Origin: Codonopsis lanceolata
Lineage: Eukaryota; Streptophyta; Magnoliopsida; Asterales; Campanulaceae
Length of the DNA: 64,000 nucleotides
Direction of reading: 5' to 3'
NCBI GenBank assembly: GCA_013146195.2
Contig: CM028379.1
Location: 91,927,401 to 91,991,400 of the forward strand
Position 1 is the first letter of the stretch. Each line of letters opens with the position of its first letter. The notes beneath the pieces are model-generated. The model was not told the DNA's origin. It saw only the letters and a list, made by a program, of their open reading frames with translations, and did no database searches. Both the position numbers and the translations under genes were made by a program. This document shows positions 58,484 through 64,000 of this stretch, piece by piece.

Positions 58484-59080
58484 TGTGACGTGTGATGGTT
58501 TCTCCAATTACTAAAAAAAAATGCATCATTAACCAAATTTATAAAAAGTCGCAAAAGATGGTTTATTCAACACCTCCCAATGAAGTAAAAAAGCGAAGCA
58601 TTGTGTTGTCATAATGGTGATTGTGACAACACAATGCTTCTTTTTTTACTTCATTGGATGACAAAGATAGATATCATCCATAAGATGTTTTCCATCCACT
58701 TATAGAAAACAAATGCCGTAAAATATGGATTTCCATCCATTTATAGATTTCTTCAAGACTTTGTTTTGTCATTTTATTTGTTTAGGTGATGGTGACAACA
58801 CGTTGGCTTATTTTGATAAAATTATCTAATTAAAAAAACACAATACCGTGAAAGAAACATTTCCATGAATTTATAGATTTCTTCAATTGCTAAACAAATG
58901 AATCATTAACAAAATTTATAGAAAGTAACCAAAGATGGTTTATTCAACACCTCCCAATGAAGTAAAAAAAGAAGCATTGTGTTGCCAATTTTTATTTGTT
59001 TGGGTGATAGTGATAACACATTGGTTTATTTTGACAAAATTGTCAAATTAAAGAAAACACATTGGTATGTAGACAAATGT
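58484..59080. repeat. Two diverged direct repeats, the first containing a long hairpin
   Basis: AAAGATGGTTTATTCAACAC occurs at about 58553 and 58932, each followed by CTCCCAATGAAGTAAAAAA and GAAGCATTGTGTTG, and each preceded by AATCATTAAC or CATCATTAACC. The unit is about 380 bp. Confidence 0.7.
58577..58657. other. 81-nt near-perfect hairpin
   Basis: The left arm 58577-58611 and right arm 58624-58657 are inverted and match over about 34 bases with one unpaired base and one length difference in the A/T run; the loop is about 12 bases. The arms are CCAATGAAGTAAAAAAGCGA... and ...CTTCTTTTTTTACTTCATTGG. It could fold as a microRNA-precursor-like stem if transcribed, but more likely arose by inverted duplication of a repeat unit. 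Confidence 0.75.
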
Positions 59081-59169
59081 TGATAAAATAACATTACATT
59101 CAAAATGTTTCAGTACAATATAGTATGTTACAGTACAATACAAATTAACGACAAGTTAAAAAAAAATCA

Positions 59170-60450
59170 TCTACTTAAACAGTGCACGATACAATCTTGT
59201 GCAATCTTCTTCTTCTTCAACTGATTTGTTTCTCATGTTTTTCAACACCTCTCATTATTTGAACATACGTTTCTTCTTGGTCTCCTCAAGTTTTTAATGT
59301 TCGATAGTGAAATATCGATCAATTTTCTCATTAGGTTCTAATTCGATACGGTTTGATTCACGTAAGTCTTCAGAAATATTTTCTATATCCACGTTTTCCC
59401 CCTTATTCTTTGAAGCTTTTTTTTTCCCAGGAGGTCGAGTTGGATATGTCATTGAAGGTGTTTCAGCATTTGAGGAATTTTGAACATCAAAAGCTTCATT
59501 TTGAGATCGTTTTGAGCCACTATTTGTGAATTTTTTATGGCTTATTTTCTCACTTCAACATATTTTGTCCACCACTTCGAAATGTTACGAAGGATTTGCT
59601 ACGTCTCTATTGACATAAAATGTTTCCCTTCATCAGCTTTATAAATCATATGTGCCTTAAGAATTACATCATCGTCATTCCATCCACTTTCTTTGCAAGC
59701 TAATGTTTGATTAAAAGTGCCAAAATATTTTGAAACTGCCCTAGACAATTTTCTGAAAATGATTCTTAATTTGACCCATATAGTTCTGATCATATCATTC
59801 CCATGATGCTCATTGTAAGTGTTTGTCACTTTCTGCCATAATTGTGTTGATGTTTGGTTTGTTCCAACAAAACTATCGGTAGTCACGTTCTCCCACAATT
59901 TACACAACGTGACAGTCTCGTACGTCGCCCACCTAGTTCTTATTATTTTTCCACTCTGAGGAGTGGTTTCATCAACCATATCATCATGAATATCAATCTC
60001 TTCTTTATTGTCTGGCTCTGGTTGTGTTGAAAAAAATGTATATTCAAAGCTACAAGACTAGTTGAAATATATTCAGATGAAGAACTACTTGGAACTCCCA
60101 TGGGAAAATACCCTTGACTTAAGTGTAATTGTTGTGTTGAAAAATGAGACAAATTTGAAGGTAATGAAGTATTCTACGGGAAAGTTTGTTGCGGCATCAA
60201 CAAAGACACATGGGGAAATATTGGTGTGTTTCCATACTGCATAGAGTTTGAGTTTTGAAAATTCGGATGACCTCCAAAATTTGGAACATTTTGTGTTTCA
60301 GAAAAAATTTTGGTAATGTGATGGTTGGTTTTTTTGAGTGAGTTGATGAATCTAACGAGGAGAGGATTCATTTGGTGTATTCAAACGTTGATTATTTCGA
60401 TTTTGAGGGTTTTTGCTTTTACGAGAAACCGGGCGTGAAGACATTGATGA
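59170..60450 (-). pseudogene. PIF/Harbinger ORF1, Myb/SANT-like and NAM-associated type
   Basis: Minus-strand frames read SSRPVSRKSKNPQNRNNQRL near 60440, then from 59979 RTRWATYETVTLCKLWENVT, QLWQKVTNTYNEHHG, FRKLSRAVSKYFGTFNQTLA and GWNDDDVILKAHMIYKADEG. Further on come a PPGKKKASKNKG basic stretch and a coiled-coil end. This is the trihelix/Myb-like protein that accompanies Harbinger transposases and binds the element ends. Stops separate the parts, so it is no longer functional. Often misannotated as a glutathione S-transferase-like protein. Confidence 0.8.
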
Positions 60451-60995
60451 TAATGGCTAAAAATAAAACAAAATTAGCAACAAAAATTATACAATAATGA
60501 CAACTAATATTACTTAATGATAATATTAACAATAATAATAACAATTAATAACAATAATAATACGAAATTTCACAATAATAATGGTAATAATAATCAATTA
60601 ACAATAAGGACAATTGTATTTAATAATCTTGAATAATAATTAAAATATTTAAGTAGTAAATAATAATATTAATAATAAATAATACGCAACTTAAAAATGG
60701 ATTAATTAAAAAAATGAAATTTGGAGAGAAAGAGAAGAGAGAGAAACTTACAAATAAACTTCAAACTTTGCAAAAAAAAAAAAAACCGTTTGGTGTCCAA
60801 ATAAAGCAAATCAAGTCTCTATTTATAGATAAAAATGTGTACTATTTTTTAAATAAAAATAAAAAAGTTTTTTTTTGAATGCCCAAACTGCCTTAAACCG
60901 AAGATAATTTAAAAAACGCGTCCAACCGCCCGGGGCTTGACGCGTGTAAAGGAGGTCATCAGCCTTGGTCAGCTCGTTCCCTTTTTTTTAATTTC

Positions 60996-61025
60996 ACCCA
61001 TCAAAACGACGTCGTTTTGATGGGT
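60996..61025. repeat. Perfect 30-bp palindrome
   Basis: Two 15-base half sites meet without a spacer: ACCCATCAAAACGAC and its exact complement. It contains the CGACGTCG core. It lies close to the presumed outer end of the Harbinger element. Confidence 0.9.
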
Positions 61026-61234
61026 TAAAGCTCAAAACGCAGCGTTGGCCAGGGACTGTTCCGAAGATTGCTCAAAACGCAGAGGTTCTTCTAGTGATTC
61101 TTTTGGATGAAAATAAACCGAAGATTTGTTTGTGATTTTTTTAAAACCTCTGTTGTTTACCAAGATTGGTTGAAGATTTGGGGGAAAACTCACATTGTTC
61201 CTACTCTTATAAGTTGAGAGATAATTCATCTGTT

Positions 61235-61400
61235 TCGCGTAAAGAGTCCCCGTTTGAAAGTCAAACTTTTTAAGAAAATAATATTTTAAGTATCTCATTA
61301 GTAATAAAATGACACTTTTATACTTTAATTTTTGAAAATAAACTCTTTAAAAGAAATATCAAAAATGGAATAATTGATTATTTGCCCGAAACAGACGGAG
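61235..61400. mobile_element. Stowaway-like MITE, degenerate ends
   Basis: AAGAGTCCCCGTTTGAAAGTC at the left and CCGAAACAGACGGAGTAAG at the right, with TTTGAAAGTCAAACTTTTTAAG and AAACTCTTTAAAAGAAATATC inside. Inverted relative to 43691-43864. Confidence 0.6.
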
Positions 61401-62065
61401 TAAGAATTATAGTGGGGCAATTCACACCCCCATACTATCCCATGCCTCCATATACATCTCTTGATTATCTCAATTAACAATCATTTCTCAATACACACAC
61501 CATTATGTACATATATTATACTCTTTCCCACATTTACGGAGGCAACAAACGGAATACCCAATCCCCCTCCCGCCTTAGGGCAGCCAAGACCATGGTCGCC
61601 ACCTCTTTTACCAACCTCTTCCCTTTATCTTCATCTTCGTCTTCTCATTTTGATTCAAGAAAACTCATCTCTTCCAAAGCACACTAATCCCTCAATTACC
61701 CACCATCAATTTCTCTGAAACTCAACAGTGGAAATTTTTTTAAAAAAATTGAGTTTCTCGTGTTCGGCCATGGTTGGCCACAGTGTTGCTCAGCTGATGT
61801 GTTGCCAAACAATGGCCGAACACTAGAAGCCCAAAAATTTTTTTTTGAATGCAAGCATGATGTAGGTTAGAAGGGGGAGGAAAAATAAAGAAAAGATGTT
61901 GCACAAGGAATGAGAGAGAAAAAAAAAAAGAAAAGGAAGAATATAGTTGGATGAGAGGGAAGAAGAAACGATGACGACTCTGGTGCGAAAGAAACATCGA
62001 GAAACGGTGTGGTAGGTGCAAAAGAGATGGTTATTTTGTGTTTGACAAAGACTTGTGTAGAACGT
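61401..62065. other. No supportable gene; C/T-rich and G/A-rich segments
   Basis: Overlapping ORFs on both strands come from a C/T-rich stretch (61560-61700) and a purine-rich stretch (61865-61985). None shows a conserved family. GGCCATGGTTGGCCA (61767-61781) and GTTTGGCAACACAT-like sequence nearby suggest a decayed transposon or captured gene fragment. Confidence 0.4.
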
Positions 62066-64000
62066 CTCATTTATGAATTTGCGGGTCATAATAAATAAAT
62101 AACATGCTATTAAAAATCACAATAACAAGTTAGCTAAGATGGTTTAAAGCCAGTACTTAAGGTTTGGTGGAAGTCTTGGCTTTGAGTTTGACAAGCCATG
62201 AAAGTAATTTTGTTTTTCTCATTAATGAGAAGTTTCTCATTTTGGTTCGGTGTCCCTGCACTTTAAAGGTTTACCGTCGAAATTCTTAAATTTTTCACGC
62301 CTTGTAATTTAATCCTATGTCAATTCCCGTTAGCCTCATTTGCCTTAGGATGCTTGACAGACCCTAACGGATTTTAACGAAATGCTAAGTGACACATCTA
62401 AAGGCAAACATGACACATTTTTTAAGGTTAAAAGTGACACTATAAAGAGAAATTTATTATAATTCTCATTAAAATATAAAGTAACACTCTTAATACTAAA
62501 AAGTGACATATTTCATACTAAAAAGTGTCATTTTAAAACTGACGGTGACTGTCAAAAGTGACACATTTAATATCAAATTTCAATGCTAAAAAGTGACACT
62601 TTTAATGTCAATAACGACGATTTTTATTTATAAGACAAAATGACACTTTTAGGGTCAAAAGTAACACATTTAATGTTAAAAAGTGACACTTTTAATGCTA
62701 TAAAGTGATACTTTAATGTCAAACATAATGATTTTTTTTAAAGACACTTTTCAAAGTAAAAGTAACTCATTAAAGCTAAAAGTGACACATTTAAGCCCAA
62801 AAAGTAACACTTTTTTAGAGAAAAAAATTACTCCCTCCGTCCCTAAATTATCGTCCTCCTTTCCTTTTTCGTCCATCCCAAAATAATTGTCAACTTTGAA
62901 ACTTACCTTTTTAACACATCACTTTTACCACTTTACCCTTACTTTTTCACTCTACTTTAATTATGGGCCACATACACATGGACTTTAAAGGAAACTACAC
63001 ATTAAACCAATATAAATAATCAAGTCAATTGTTTTTTCTTAAACTGTGCGCCGGGTCAAGCAGGACGATTATTAAGGGACGGAGGGAGTATAATTTTTAA
63101 AAAAAAATGCAAAGTGGCAATTCTAAGGCTAAAAGTGACATTTTATACTACAAATTGACACTGTTAATAGTAAAAAGTGACACTGCATATATAAATACGA
63201 GGGGTGACGTTGTAATTTTCAAAAACTAAGGGGTTGCATTGATATTTCTGAATTTTACCCCATTTAACCTAGTTAGATCCGTCTTATGGATCCTAAATCC
63301 GTAAGACAGATCCTCATTTAGGAATTCACGGGTCATAATAAATAAATAACATGCTACTAAAAGTCACAATAGCAAGTTAGTCAAGATGGTTTAAAGCTAG
63401 CACTTAAGGTTTAGTGGAGGTCTTGGCTTTGAGTCTGACAAGACATGAAATTAATTTTGTTTTGCTCATTAATGAGAAGTTTCTCAATTTGCTCCGGTGT
63501 CCTTGCACTTTAAAGGTTTACCGCCGAAATTCTTATGTTTCTCATGCCTTGCAATTTAATCATCTGTCAACTTTATTAGCCTTATTTGCCTTAGGATACT
63601 TGACAGACCCTAACGGATTTTGACGAAATGCTAAGTGACACATCTAAAGGCAAACATGGTACATTTAAAAGAGAAAAGTGACACATTTTAAAGTTAAACG
63701 TGACACTATAAAGGAAAATTTATTATAATTCTTATTAAAATATAAAGTAACACTCTTAATACTAAAAAGTGATATATTTAATACTAAAAAAATGTCATTT
63801 TAAAACTGACGGTGACTGCCAAAAGTGACACATTTAATACTAAAACGGGACACTTTCAATGCTAAAAAGTTACAATTTTAATGTCAATAACGACGATTTT
63901 TATTTATAAGGTAAAATGACACTTTTAGGGTTAAAAGTAACACATTTAATGTTAAAAAGTGACACTTTTAACTTTTAATGCTATAAAGTGATACTTTAAT
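62066..64000. repeat. Tandem repeat of about 1.25 kb, running off the window
   Basis: GGTCATAATAAATAAATAACATGCTA occurs at 62084 and 63331, and about 650 bases after each are alike (AAGATGGTTTAAAG, CATTAATGAGAAGTTTCTCA, TTGACAGACCCTAACGGATTTT). Each unit passes into a minisatellite of AAAAGTGACAC-TTTAATG, about 20 bases per unit, at 62400-62830 and from 63640 on. A MITE at 62831-63088 adds length to the first unit. The second unit is cut by the window end. Noncoding. Confidence 0.85.
62831..63088. mobile_element. Complete Stowaway-type MITE
   Basis: 258 bp with inverted ends CTCCCTCCGTCC..GGGACGGAGGGAG and the TA target duplicated at 62829-62830 and 63089-63090. The interior has CATACACATGGACTTTAAAGG and AATATAAATAATCAAGTCAATTG-like sequence shared with eroded copies at 24960-25147 and 38938-39021. 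It inserted into the TGACAC minisatellite. Confidence 0.88.

Larger units (their letters stand above)
55013..60990 (-). mobile_element. Decayed PIF/Harbinger element carrying both ORFs
   Basis: The minus strand carries, in the order typical of this superfamily, a Myb/SANT-like ORF1 (60450 to about 59170) and a DDE transposase (57250 to about 55570). The right-hand (3') end is marked by GAGCAACTACACTAGCAC at 55013, preceded by TTA, the usual PIF/Harbinger target. The left end is not resolved and is put near 61000. Stops, internal repeats and a nested MITE show it is inactive. Confidence 0.7.

Noticed and set aside
61740..62089. Overlapping minus-strand ORFs of about 90 codons
   Set aside because: They come from a purine-rich stretch read on the opposite strand, giving Ser/Phe/Leu-rich low-complexity peptides without homology.
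1..64000. CRISPR array, bacterial operon or biosynthetic gene cluster
   Set aside because: Spliced plant genes, transposons and microsatellites throughout; no regularly spaced direct repeats with unique spacers, and the genes belong to unrelated processes.

Overview
The window is AT-rich nuclear DNA of a flowering plant, most likely a core eudicot. Evidence: spliced genes with GT..AG introns, a chloroplast-type lipid phosphate phosphatase, PLS-type PPR genes, a GH5 endo-mannanase with a plant secretion signal, a plant Era-type GTPase, and many plant transposons (Ty3/gypsy, LINE, PIF/Harbinger, hAT, Stowaway-like). The family cannot be fixed from sequence alone.

Layout. 1-5935: Ty3/gypsy RT-RNase H remnant and a dispersed repeat split by a ~5-kb solo LTR. 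7112-13327 (+): plastid lipid phosphate phosphatase epsilon (LPPE), four exons. 13557-15606: debris of a tandem duplication, namely a PPR 3'-end remnant, a Harbinger-related insertion and an LPPE pseudogene. 16064-18169 (-): intact intronless PPR gene. 20276-22647 (-): endo-beta-1,4-mannanase, five exons. 22720-27678: gene-poor, with MITEs. 27679-37129 (-): Era-like GTPase, nine exons, with a LINE in its last intron. 37130-44616: repeats, including a 1-kb direct repeat pair around GC-richer LTR-like DNA. 44617-44947 (-): last two exons of an unrecognised small membrane protein. 46044-50094: complete non-autonomous LTR retrotransposon. 52082-53700 (-): coiled-coil protein gene, with a truncated PPR gene just upstream. 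55013 to about 61000 (-): decayed PIF/Harbinger element with both ORFs and a nested hAT-like MITE. 62066-64000: tandem repeat of about 1.25 kb with a Stowaway-type MITE.

The order LPPE, mannanase, Era-like GTPase, coiled-coil gene, PPR recalls Arabidopsis chromosome 5 around At5g66450 to At5g66500 (from memory, not searched). The window therefore looks like an old conserved gene block inflated by transposons. The genes are independent housekeeping or cell-wall genes, not a pathway cluster.

I see no convincing new molecular system. The most informative observations are structural: a convergent LPPE/PPR pair that was tandemly duplicated and then lost one gene from each copy; a solo LTR whose empty site is preserved in the same window; and a compact LTR element that keeps a protease but has no RT or integrase. 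Exon borders are my manual choices from GT/AG sites, reading frame and family similarity.
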